Origin: Azolla pinnata
Taxonomy: Eukaryota; Streptophyta; Polypodiopsida; Salviniales; Salviniaceae
Assembly: GCA_037176905.1 (NCBI GenBank)
Contig: JBBBWG010004736.1
Span: 6,853 to 29,294, forward strand
Direction of reading: 5' to 3'
DNA: 22,442 bases
A model generated the notes under the pieces. The model saw only the letters and a program-made list of their open reading frames with translations, did no database searches and was not told where the DNA came from. A program made the position numbers and the translations under genes. Of the stretch, positions 10,820 to 20,769 are shown piece after piece; positions within the stretch are counted from its first letter, which is position 1, and each line of letters starts with the position of its first letter.

Positions 10820-11990
10820 CTAATTTGATCAATGAAACCATTGGATACTAGAATCCAAATCTTACAAGCTGAAATCTTCTATAATTCAGAATTATTAATA
10901 ATGTAATTAGTTCCTTTGTAATAGATGATATTTTGCCTCTAATTTCTAATAATCATATCAATAATCGCGTGATATCCTCTAGTCGGAGACCCCACGGTCC
11001 TACCTTAGCTTTCACACATCCTTGTCGGAACTTCTTGACTCTAGATGTCGAATCCATCTATTTCAAGAGACCTAATATAAAGTTATGCTCGAGTTAGTTA
11101 TGGTCATGAAGACTGTATGATCAAGATTGCTCTAGTCGAAGTACGACCTACTAGCCGAAGACAACACGAACGTGGAAGAGTAGTTTCTCTCAGAGTGGAC
11201 ACGAACTCGATCATTTAACCCAAAATGAGTACATCTACACAGACTAGGCAGAAGCTCCAAGTTTTGTCGAAAGTTTGTACAAAGAGAGTACAATTGTTGA
11301 TGTCACGATTTTATTATACACTGCACGGGTTAATCGTGACTAGTGCATTTTACAACAAACTGTTTTAAAATAGTCATAACTCTATGTAGGTTACTCTAAA
11401 TCAAGTTTTGTAAGTTGTATCATGTCCATGACGTCGAGATGAAGACATTTATGTGTAATACGGTGTCATATTAGACAGTGTCCTTTATGAGTAAGAAAAA
11501 GAAAGTCATGTATCAAGAAAATGAATGTTGGGCTTCTTGTCAAAGAGAGAGGAGGCAATATACTAAGCAAATCAATGTTTAATCTACTAATGAAAGAGAT
11601 TACGAGCATGAATCAGACATAGTATAGGTTAATATACATTTATAGATGAATATGCATCTATCTATTCATATATAGGTGAATATACATATATGTATGCATA
11701 ACGAGATAAATATCAATATATGTATACATAAAAAGATAAATAAATATATACACGAGAAGATAGACAACTAACGAGTGAATATATCACACATGAATAGTCA
11801 CTAGTAGGCCTCCTTTATCAATAGGAAGTGATGGCTTGAGCTATTTATTTATCTTCAAAGTTTTCAAACTCTTTAGCTTTTAAAATGAAGAAGCTTTTGA
11901 AGATAAATATATTCTTATAATTGAGAAAAAATATATATATATATAAATATAAATAAAATTAATTTATAATATTTAAAACATTTTATGTAA
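10820..11990. other. Probable decayed repeat DNA, no gene recognised
   Basis: AT-rich sequence without a long open frame. At 11685-11750 the word ATATATGTATRCATAA plus GATAAATA occurs twice in tandem. An (AT)n tract lies at about 11929-11945. The segment near 11310-11420 resembles retrotransposon non-coding sequence, but this is an impression only. Confidence 0.35.
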
Positions 11991-11994
11991 TTTT

Positions 11995-12125
11995 ACGACG
12001 CAGTTCACTGTGAGCGTTGCCATGATTGTAGATGCAAGCAAAACATGTAGTAAATCCGCGGTTATTGTCGCGGTAACTTGTGTAACTATCGTGGTAAACT
12101 GCGTAGTAAATTTTTTTTGTTCCAT
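11995..12125 (-). repeat. Degenerate minus-strand copy of the TTTACCGCG minisatellite
   Basis: Read on the minus strand, this segment has TTTACCACGA, GTTACCGCGAC, TAACCGCGGA and TTTACTAC at short intervals. These are variants of the units that fill 21672-22442 on the plus strand. It abuts the 458-bp array, whose units also contain GCCATTTACCGC. Confidence 0.5.
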
Positions 12126-12321
12126 GACGTGACGAAACCATAGCCGCGACTTGAAATGTAAAAAAACAAATGAAAATTTGCGGTAAATGGCGCATCAAAC
12201 AAGCCAAATATACCTTGTAGTGATAGCTATTAGTATTGTTTGAAAATAACTAATTTCTCTCGTGCCATGCTTTTTTCTGTTTGTAACTTCGAATATTCAC
12301 GACAATGGCAAGAGACAATGC

Positions 12322-12421
12322 NNNNNNNNNNNNNNNNNNNNNNNNNNNNNNNNNNNNNNNNNNNNNNNNNNNNNNNNNNNNNNNNNNNNNNNNNNNNNNN
12401 NNNNNNNNNNNNNNNNNNNNN
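12322..12421. other. Assembly gap (100 N)
   Basis: Exactly 100 N. The 77 bases before it (12245-12321) are identical to the 77 bases after it (12422-12498). The gap is a placeholder inside the tandem array; open frames drawn across it are meaningless. Confidence 0.98.
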
Positions 12422-13579
12422 AATAACTAATTTCTCTCGTGCCATGCTTTTTTCTGTTTGTAACTTCGAATATTCACGACAATGGCAAGAGACAATGCAT
12501 AGATCTCTCAAAACACCTAAATCTTCAATTACCGGTCAAAAAGTTGCAAATGGTCGTAACTTTGTTAGATGGACTCCAATTCCACATACTCAATGTCTTC
12601 AACAAGCTAGATATAATGGGATTGATTCAACAACAAAAAGCGACCTACAAAGGACAAACTTGCGCTCTGATACCAAACATTGTAAACGGTCGTTAGGCGG
12701 AACAGGCTACAGGAAACCAAGAATATGCTAATGTGGATCGAGTAAGTGTAATAGTTAAAAAGTAGACGTAAGAAATCATAGCCGCGACATTAAATGCAAA
12801 AAAACAAATGAAAATTTGCGGTAAATGGCGCGTCAAACAGGCCAATACGTTGTAGTGATAGCTATTAGTATTGTTTGAAAATAGCGAATTTCTCTTGTGC
12901 CATGCTTTTTTCTGTTTGTAACTTCGAATATTCACGACAATGGCAAGAGACAAATCATAGATCTCTCAAAACAAGCAAAGCTTCAGTCACTGGTCAAAAA
13001 GTTGCAAATGGTCGTAACTTTGTCAGATGGACTCCAATTCCACATACTCAATGTCTTCAACAAGCTAGATATAATGGGATTGATTAAACAACAGATAGCG
13101 ACCTACAAAGGACGAACTTGCGCTCTAATACCAAACATTGTAAACGGTCGTTAGGCGGAACAGGCTACAGGAAACCAAGAATATGCTAATGTGGATCGAG
13201 TAAGTGTAATAGTTAAAAAGTAGACGTAAAAAATCATAGTCGCAACATGAAATGTAAAAAAACAAATGAAAATTTGCAGTAAATGACATGTCAAACAGGC
13301 CAATACCTTGTAGTGATAGCTATTAGTATTGTTTGAAAATAACTAATTTCTCTTGTGCCATGCTTTTCTCTGTTTGTAACTTCGAATATTCACGACAATG
13401 GCAAGAGACAATGCATATATCTCTCAAAACACGCAAATCTTCAGTCACCGGTCAAAAAGTTGCAAATGGTCGTAACTTTGTCAGATGGACTCCAATTCCA
13501 CATAGTCAATGTCTTCAACAAGCTAGATATAATGGGATTGATTAAACAACAGAAAGCGGCCTACAAAGGACAAACTTGC

Positions 13580-13591
13580 GCTCTGATACCA
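13580..13591 (-). other. Retrotransposon primer binding site (initiator Met-tRNA type)
   Basis: The minus strand reads TGGTATCAGAGC, the classic plant LTR-retrotransposon PBS, 5 nt after an LTR-like terminus ...TTTACA (13597). Equivalent sites are at 12664-12675 (intact) and 13122-13133 (one substitution). Confidence 0.8.
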
Positions 13592-13701
13592 AACATTGTA
13601 AACGATCGTTAGGCGGAACAGGCTACATGAAACCAAGAATATGCTAATGTGGATCCAGTGTAAGAGTTAAAAAGTAGATCTAAAGCTATAGAGTCGTCAA
13701 G

Positions 13702-13723
13702 GAGAGAGAGAGAGAGAGAGAGA
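13702..13723. repeat. (GA)n microsatellite within the LTR
   Basis: About eleven GA dinucleotides on the plus strand (CT on the LTR sense strand). Confidence 0.85.
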
Positions 13724-13790
13724 TTAAGGTTGACACAAGAATACACTGTAATCACAAATGAATAACAAACAAAAGGCCATATGAACTTGA

Positions 13791-13798
13791 CTTATATA
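13791..13798 (-). promoter_or_regulatory. Putative LTR TATA box
   Basis: TATATAAG on the minus strand, about 70-95 bp before the (CT)n tract and about 195 bp before the LTR end. Position and strand fit an LTR promoter. Confidence 0.4.
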
Positions 13799-14004
13799 GT
13801 CACAGTTGTGGCTTATGAAAAGTATGACATGATTAGATGGACAGTGCGAAGATGACCAGTAAATGACCATATTTGACACCACCCAAGTGCAACAACACAC
13901 GACAAGTAATTTGGATTGTGAACCATGGGACACAGGGGTTGGGCTGACTCCAGCAGAACGTGATCAGCCCATGATTGTGTAATTCTAGCTATCTTCTAGA
14001 GGGC

Positions 14005-14770
14005 CATGTAGGATGGTGGTATGCTGAGCAGGACATCAGCACGTTCAAGAGATTTATTGACTTGGTCAAAAAGGTCAAGGAGCTATTCTAAGTCAAAATC
14101 GACCCGATGGAAGTGCTATGGGAGTACTACATCCCGACAAGAACAGCCCGCAAAGTCTGTGGCTGAATTCTTGTTGCCTTTTCAAGCCATGCAAACGTTA
14201 GTGGAGAAACCTCCACCATTGGAGATTTAGGAACGCTAGTTTCTAAAGGCGCGGAAGGAACTGGTGAGATTTTCCTTTGCTCTTCTGGATTTTTCAAGCG
14301 TACTGTTCATTGAGGTGGTCAAGTGGGTGCTGAATTTGGACCATCAACAGCTTGGGATAAGTATATCCCAAATCCATGGGGTCGCTTCGTCGCTGAAAGA
14401 AAAAGGTAACTTTTTTTCTAGAACACCATCCAATGCTAAGCTTGCCTACAATTTGGTCATTCTAACGTGGAATGTACTCAAAGATGCACTTTGTGCTTGT
14501 ACCAATCTCACACGATGGTAACGTGTGAGTATAATCTCGTAGCTCGGAAGATATTTATAAACTTCTTAAAAGACATTGACGCCATGAGAAGATAACTCGG
14601 TTAATACATAGTCAAAGGAATGCACGTTGTTGTGGAGAAGGAGACAAAGAACTAGACAAGGTATTGTAAAAGTAAAGATAAGAGGAAACAGTAATAATTA
14701 TGGTTTCATAACAAGTATTTACTCTTAATTGGATCAAGGACATGTTCTTGAGAAGTGCACTCTACGAGGG
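14005..14770 (+). pseudogene. Second degenerate retrotransposon gag remnant
   Basis: Several plus-strand frames give gag-like blocks in sensible order: GWWYAEQDISTFKRFIDLVK then KVKELF (from about 14009), VLWEYY (about 14112), KSVAEFLLPFQAMQTLVEKP then PPLEI (14150-14229), and LKARKELVRFSFALLDFSSV (about 14245-14305). A block at 14717-14758 reads (I)YS(stop)LDQGHVLEKC, a broken CCHC zinc knuckle with the GH and final Cys kept. Stops and frameshifts separate the blocks. It runs opposite to the neighbouring LTR and PBS (13580-13990, minus), so it belongs to another insertion. Identification rests on pattern only. Confidence 0.4.
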
Positions 14771-14948
14771 AGTGCTTGATCCAAACATATCTAGAACTTT
14801 CGAGAGAGTTTTAGAGCATACTGAAGTTTAATAAGGAACATTACTTGTTATTTGTATTATGCTACACACGTTTGCATTGCTTAAAATTGTGGTTGGCTCC
14901 TTGCATCTTCCCATAATCGGCAGCTCAACTGGTGATTGAGCACACTCC

Positions 14949-15062
14949 GAATCTTGAGCCGTGATGCATTGCGAAGATCGTTGTCGGAATCTTGAACGGT
15001 GATGTATTGTGAAGATCATTGTTGGAATCTTCAGCCGTGATATGTTGTGAAGATCGTTGTGT
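14949..15062. repeat. 38-bp minisatellite, three copies
   Basis: Units start at 14949, 14987 and 15025. Each begins GAATCTT and contains CGGTGATG or CCGTGATR, then ATTGYGAAGATCRTTGT. They differ by a few transitions. Confidence 0.85.
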
Positions 15063-15928
15063 TGTTCAACAAGCTAGCTGACTACCATGTCTAGTTGCCA
15101 TTTCGACTCAGGCAATTTCATGAACTTGCTCTGATCTCGAATCACATAAATTACATCTCTACCTTGCAATGCTAGATGTTATATCACCATTTGAACTTCC
15201 ATGCTTCTAGCTCTAAATAAGCAGATTAATGTGCATGATATCATCAATTTCCTCTTCTAATGTAAACCATATTGTTAGAAGTTGGTTGGCTCCTTGAAGA
15301 TATTTGGGTGTAAGTAGTTAACATGGCAAGGTACGCAATTTGTGACATTTGGGTAGGGGCTTTTGGTCCTTGAACCTTGTAAGTACTAAGAATTGATGAG
15401 TCTGATCTCTGGCACTTGCACACGAGCATTCAGTGTTTGACAGCCATCCATGATATAGTAGAGGAAAGAAATCACAAAGAAATATATAACAAGTAGATAA
15501 GACAACTGGTCACATAAATGATTAAGTTACAACCCCTTAGTATGAATACAGACCGGTCGGTGGTACATGGTGCATTACATGATATATACACCTACCTAGC
15601 TCTGACCAGTTGATCAAAACATGCAATTGATTTTGGTGAGCATCGGAGCATCCAATATTGAGTATCATGTTGCAACGATATTTAATATTGTGCCTATTGT
15701 GCATGCGCAGATTATGGAGGTGCAATATTCCAAAGAGCAATAATATAGGGATCAAAGTATGAATTGCATATGCTGATTTCATGTAAACCTCCAGCTAAGT
15801 AATTAGAAACAATGAGGAGAGAATATAATTACTCTTGCCGGCCGGAATAATATACGAAATAGATCATGAAAGCTATAGTTAATGAGATCATCGGGTGCTA
15901 TTGCAAGCCCAACACGTTAAAGCGGGCT
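15063..15928. other. Intergenic region, no gene recognised
   Basis: AT-rich DNA with short open frames only. The word GGTTGGCTCCTTG occurs at about 14892 and 15283, hinting at a dispersed repeat. Two minus-strand frames (15244-15429 and 15537-15782) are open but have no recognisable domain. Confidence 0.4.
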
Positions 15929-15948
15929 GATCTATCTATCAACCTAGA

Positions 15949-15979
<31 letters not shown>

Positions 15980-16071
15980 ATATATATATATGATAGATAG
16001 ATAGATAGATAGATATCTAGGTTGATAGATAGATAGATAGATAGATAGATATCTAGGTTGATAGATAGATC
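15929..16071. repeat. Perfect GATA/TATC foldback with TA loop
   Basis: Arms 15929-15976 and 16024-16071 are perfect reverse complements (48 nt), each made of GATCTATCTATC, CAACCTAGATATC and six TATC units or their complement. Between them lie a (TA)n tract (15977-15991) and a second copy of the right arm (15992-16034), which can pair with the left arm in an alternative register. Confidence 0.9.
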
Positions 16072-16174
16072 GATAACGCATATTAATGTGAATTGAGGAT
16101 CGAATTAAATGCTGGCGATGCGGAGTAGTAGTCACGGCGGCCGACGAGCTGCCGATCCGAAAGAACTCATTCGT

Positions 16175-16459
16175 TCATGATTCAGATACCACAAGAATCT
16201 TGGAATCGTTGGCGGGCGAGCGGATGAGCTTGATGAAGGCCTTGTAGAAGAGCTGATGGCGCTCGATGAAAGCGTAGATGGTGTTGGCGGGGCCCATGGC
16301 ATCGCGCACGGCGATGCGGCTGTTGCTGCCCAGCCGCTCCAGGCAGCAACGCTTGCTGCTGCCAGACGGCACCCAGAATCGGGACTCCTTCCACACGCAC
16401 CCGCATTTCAGCTGCAGCATCACGTCCACATCCGTCGCGTTCTCCACAACCACGTCCAT
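16175..16459 (-). CDS. Small hypothetical protein, 94 aa
   Basis: The ATG at 16459 is the first in the frame, because the upstream (GATA)n tract contains in-frame stops; the stop is TGA at 16177-16175. The protein starts MDVVVENATDVDVMLQLKCG, continues with an alternating hydrophobic pattern (VWKESRFWVPSGSSKRCCLE, then SRIAVRD) and ends ILVVSES. This suggests a compact beta-rich cytosolic domain; it has no signal peptide, no membrane segment and four Cys. I do not recognise the family. The stretch is clearly richer in GC than its surroundings and has a TATA box upstream (16652-16643), which favours a real gene. Overlapping plus-strand frames look like shadows of the high GC content. Confidence 0.55.
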   Translation of the reverse strand: MDVVVENATDVDVMLQLKCGCVWKESRFWVPSGSSKRCCLERLGSNSRIAVRDAMGPANTIYAFIERHQLFYKAFIKLIRSPANDSKILVVSES

Positions 16460-16478
16460 CAATATTCTCTCTACCTCT

Positions 16479-16479
16479 A

Positions 16480-16514
<35 letters not shown>
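16479..16514. repeat. (GATA)n tract in the presumed 5' leader of the small gene
   Basis: About eight TCTA units on the plus strand, ending roughly 20 nt upstream of the ATG at 16459. It is the same tetranucleotide as in the foldback 400 bp away. Confidence 0.85.
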
Positions 16515-16642
16515 AATCACCTGCACTTTCTCCTTCCTATGTTTATGTTGATCTTGTCCCGATCATTCACCGCCTTTGATGATGCTAATCCTAGCGGCTA
16601 ACTCAATTCACCTCCCTGCATTGCACATTGCTAATGTTTATG

Positions 16643-16652
16643 CTTATATATA
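16643..16652 (-). promoter_or_regulatory. Putative TATA box for the 94-aa gene
   Basis: TATATATAAG on the minus strand, 184 nt before the ATG. It would place the transcript start near 16610 and put the (GATA)n tract in the 5' UTR. Based on motif and spacing only. Confidence 0.3.
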
Positions 16653-16659
16653 CACAGCT

Positions 16660-18480
16660 CGCTGTATACATAACTCATTGTATTATGTACACGAGTACCG
16701 TAACGAGTGAATGCGGCGGTTATTTTGCAGTTACCATATTGGCCTCGGCTTTCAATGTCTCTCGACAAAAACAACTGAACCTTCTTCCGCTCGGCAATTA
16801 CATTAACTAATATCCCCGGTCCACTCGAATTCGGAGGGCATTCCTATCTAGCGTCCGATTACTTGCTGAATAACTATCTACTGCATTGGGATCCCCTTCT
16901 TCTTTTGGTCTCCATTTCTCGTTCAATCCCGCATTCAATGGGTAGCGTTGAATTATTCTTCTCTAATGTCAACAGGTTGACGATCGACGCCCCTTTTTTG
17001 ACCGTGCTAATTCACATTTAATGTGTTTATACCTTTGTTCCTTTGATGACCTATGTTGCATTTTGTTCTAATCAGCTTGAGCTACTTCCACTCGTTTTGT
17101 GAATGTGAAAGAGTGGAATTATTCGCGAGGCATATGTGAATATAAAATTAATCATCGGGGAATCCGCCCTCTTTAAGGGATCGCACCAAGCAATCACCGA
17201 TTTGTTGACTATATACACAAGATTTTATTGGCTCCTAAAAGTCAAATGAGCCATTCGAAAACGGTTTTACATGAATCCTATGGGCCGGTTCTCATCAATT
17301 TCCCTCAACTCTCTGGGTTTGTAGTATTAAATCTCCCCTTTAATGTCGCTAAACATGTCCAAAGTTCCAAATAACCTTGTTTTAAATAGATTTGAAGTGG
17401 GTACATTCACTTTTGTGGGAATATTTGATGATACTAATGATTGCTTGAGAGACTATTGGCGCATATCAAACACCACCGACACACAACGCACATAAGATTA
17501 ATGATGACGGTCGGATCATAGGTCATGTTTCATCCTAATATTGTTAGGGTTGTTAATGAAGAGGCCACTAAAAGAAAACCGCTCCCTTTGGGATAGAGTG
17601 CCTAGAACCGAGGAGCTCAAACAATATGATATTCTGCAAGATAAAAATGTCAAGTGGAATTGCAAAACTGCCGGCAACATTTGGTATAAGTCTAGCTTGC
17701 TGCACAATACAAATGGTTTCCACAACGCAGCATGTTTTTATATCCAGCTCCACCGCAAATTGAATTGTCTAGATATGGTAGGAGTATAAGGTGACCAAAT
17801 TATGCTCATCTCTTGTCACCAATGTTAGTAACTTCAACACCCATCCTCTAAAACCACCTTGAAAACAAAATGGGATTCAATACTCACGAAGCTATAATGC
17901 CTCTAGATGGACTGATCTGGTTTTCATCAAAGGTATGGCGTTTTGGAGTCCGGTGGATTGAACCCACTATAATAAGCAAAGGCTTATATCCAACGCATTT
18001 AAATGTATCGCATGACTGTTTAGTCGAGGACTCCTAAACATTTATTGTACATTATACATTATAAAGGCTCCGTAAAGTTGTGGAAATTTCTGTAAAATGC
18101 ATACATGCACTACTCTGTAAGTATTGTGTACAACATGTTTCTCATGGGCACACACTTCTCTAGGTAATGAATGACTAAAAGTGTACATTTTAAATGTGAA
18201 CAACGAGTTACAAAATTATAGTTGAAACTTTATATTTGTTTCTGTGCCTTGTCATACATTATCTTATTAACATCCATAATTGTAAATTCACCCATCTCCA
18301 ACAATTACAACCATTCCTTTTAACTAAGTGTTGGCCAAGTTATGTTATCATGGCATTAACATTGAAGAAAAAGCTCGAAATTAACTCTCTCCTAACAAGT
18401 TGAGGACTGTAAATTGCATTATATTGATGAACAATACTTCGAAGCTTATATTTGCTCAGATTGTAGGCGCAAACTCATAT
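16660..18480. other. Intergenic region, no gene recognised
   Basis: AT-rich sequence. The longest frames (around 17516-17789 on both strands) overlap each other and show no domain. No repeat array is evident. Confidence 0.5.
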
Positions 18481-20555
18481 AAAAAGCTTCAAAGAAGATT
18501 GATGGATTTCTCCATAGATGGTAACATAGTTTGTTTGGCCAAATAAACAATTGATCTCCTTCTCCCTACATGTCCACAATGGTGCATGACCAGCTGTTTG
18601 TCTAGCATTTGCATGAGCAGGCCAGACACCCTGAAGTGGCCCGGGAATGCATGGAAAAGCCACAAGACATGGATTCTAAAGAAACACCCCGACATCTTAG
18701 TAGTATAGGGTTCCAATTTCGTACACCATGTGGCGCAAAACATCCTCACGTAACGTCTCGTTGTCTTCTTGAAAATAAACTTCAAGTCGTTGTGATCGCC
18801 AAAAGAGTTAGTCTTTCAATATGAAAGATCAAAATTATCCAAAGATATGGACACATAAGAAACACAACTTAGAAGACACGTACAAATGCATTTCTTAGAA
18901 CGTACTAGTGCACCATACTAGTCTACACAGAAGATAAGATAGGTAGATTGAAAACAGAAGACACAATTACGCCAAACAAGTTTTATTACTATTGAATTAT
19001 ATGAATTTTACATATGTATAAGTACTCTATTTTGCTTTATATACAAGATTTGTACCCCTTGAGGTCTCTTATAAATCAATGTCTATTTACAATTGAGTCG
19101 GTAGGGCTTTCCTCCATACCAATATCATGTCCGCCATCCGTGACAATTTCGTATTGGTTTTGAAAGCCTAATGTATCCCACAAATCTGAATGTTCTTAGT
19201 TTTTTTTGGGAAGTCGCTTCAGAATCTATGCTAGATCCAACATAATCTACATGATAATGTGTTTCCAACCTTTTTTCAACTTTTTTTATATCCATCTTTC
19301 GATTATGTTGTTTTGGGCAAGAAACCTTATTATCAAAATCCACATACAAAAAAAGTACAAAAGTCAAAACATATATAGAAGATTGAAATCCATATTTTGG
19401 AAAGAGGTGAGTTGTAAATAGAAAAAGCAATATGTGTACCTTGGATCTAAAAACATAGCAATCCTCAATGGCAATGACTTTATGGTTTCTTAGTACTCTT
19501 ATCTAATATTGCAAACACACTTGACTTGCTTCTTGTTATACTTTAAGTGTTGCCTCATTTGACATATTTGGAAGAATTGTAATATCCATTGTCACTCCCG
19601 CTAATAAGATGTCATAGAGGGATAATTGTGATTGAGATGTCATAGTGATACTACACTTATTTAATAAATGTTTAGATATAGTATCACTATATGTATTTAT
19701 TGACTATTAAGCACTACAATCATGTTTGCAATAGCGATGAGAGACACATGTATCTATAATATGTTTCTATCCATGAGACTCATGCTCGTTTCTTTCATTG
19801 GAATTAAGGACCATGTACAAAAGTTGATGTTATTGAATCAGGAGAAGACTCTGAATTTGGTGTAGATGTGTTCATATCAATGTGATGGGTCTTCCATGCC
19901 CATCATAACCGATACAAAAATATAACATAAATTATTGAATAATAAATCTAGATTGATTGTATACATATAATTTATAAAATATTAAACAAGAAGGAAGAGA
20001 TCAAGGTGTAGATGAAATACTTCTTGTTGTACTTAGTGTTAAGACAGAAGTATGCCAATAGAGCAATGAGCAGTAAGTGAGTGAACAAAGAATGAGCGAG
20101 CGAGTCAACAAAGTTCAAACAATGCACATTGCACATTCCAGGTTAAAGATCATGGAACATTAGACTTCTAACTAAGAATAAAAAAACAATCACTATGTTC
20201 TATAAACCATTTAAATCATTTAGCCACAATTTTAAGAGACTAATCATTAAACATAAATTTCAAAAAGAAAGAAAGAACCAACTAATGGTATCCAATATTA
20301 GCCCCTTTGCAATTGTATGTGTATACATATATGATATAAGCGTGCTAGAAAGTTGATACTATAGGTTAAGTATTGGTAGATATGAACTTGTTGAAATATT
20401 CAAGAATTTGTAAGTATATAATGAATGTATCTATAATGTGGGAGTGATCACAACACATTAAACAACCGAATTGAGAAAGTAGGACCAAATTAGATCTATT
20501 CCCATTTTGGTTAACGTACTCTTGGATTGTCAAATCTCTTCTTACATCTCCTATC
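18480..20555. other. Intergenic region, no gene recognised
   Basis: AT-rich DNA with short opposed frames (18489-18824 and 19125-19430), none identified. A perfect 12-bp inverted repeat, ATAGTGATACTA (19642-19653) against TAGTATCACTAT (19679-19690), is the only clear structure. Confidence 0.5.
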
Positions 20556-20560
20556 ACATC

Positions 20561-20769
20561 ACATGCTTTCTATACTAAGGACATGCTTTCATACATCTGG
20601 AAAAGATAAATTGCAAATGATCTATCTTCATTTTGCACATAGCCTAATATCACACACATGCTTTCCATACTACGGACATGCTTTCCATACTACGGACATG
20701 CTTTCATACATCTTGAAAAGATAAATTGTAAATTATCTATCTACACTTTGTACATAGCCTAATATAAGG
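20561..20769. repeat. Nested 20-bp and about 95-bp duplication
   Basis: The 20-bp unit ACATGCTTTCYATACTAMGG is at 20561, 20656 and 20676. The following block (ACATGCTTTCATACATCTKG, then AAAAGATAAATTG and ACATAGCCTAATAT) is at 20581 and again at 20696, 115 bp later. This fits a 95-bp duplication plus one extra 20-bp unit. Confidence 0.8.

Larger units (their letters stand above)
12125..13680 (-). repeat. 458-bp tandem array, each unit with an LTR end and PBS
   Basis: Equivalent sites recur exactly 458 bp apart: the word GCTCTGATACCA (or its one-base variant) lies at 12664, 13122 and 13580, and TTTCTCTYGTGCCATGC recurs with the same period. On the minus strand the word is TGGTATCAGAGC, complementary to the 3' end of plant initiator tRNA-Met, and it follows TTTACA plus 5 nt, as expected for an LTR end. 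About three units are present, one broken by the N gap. Units are mostly alike, with scattered substitutions. The right-hand unit leaves the repeat near 13675 and continues into what looks like a full LTR. The array therefore derives from a U5-PBS-leader segment of a minus-strand retrotransposon, or from a short non-autonomous (TRIM-like) element in tandem. Confidence 0.75.
13597..13990 (-). mobile_element. LTR remnant of a minus-strand retrotransposon
   Basis: On the minus strand the order is: a TATA box (TATATAAG at 13798-13791), a CT-rich stretch including a (CT)n microsatellite (13723-13702), then U5-like sequence ending in TTTACA and the PBS. This is the expected U3-R-U5-PBS order. The outer (TG) end of the LTR is not certain, so the upper boundary is a guess. 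No pol lies downstream; the 458-bp array does. Confidence 0.5.

Noticed and set aside
12230..12731. Open frames spanning the N run
   Set aside because: They exist only because N codons are not stops. The sequence is a non-coding tandem array.
12439..13612. Near-identical 70 and 85 codon frames repeated every 458 bp
   Set aside because: They are repeat shadows, with a PBS and LTR end inside the same unit and no recognisable protein domain.
12125..13680. CRISPR-like array
   Set aside because: The repeats are contiguous 458-bp units without unique spacers, in a plant nuclear context.
16256..16601. Plus-strand Ala/His-rich frames
   Set aside because: Antisense to the 94-aa ORF; they run into the TCTA microsatellite and have shadow-like composition.
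18475..18824. Opposed open frames with Cys/His-rich stretches
   Set aside because: They overlap on both strands with no consistent domain. No LINE or zinc-finger pattern could be confirmed.
19642..19690. MITE or small transposon with 12-bp inverted repeats
   Set aside because: Only one short inverted repeat is present, with no target-site duplication or further structure, so chance in AT-rich DNA is likely.
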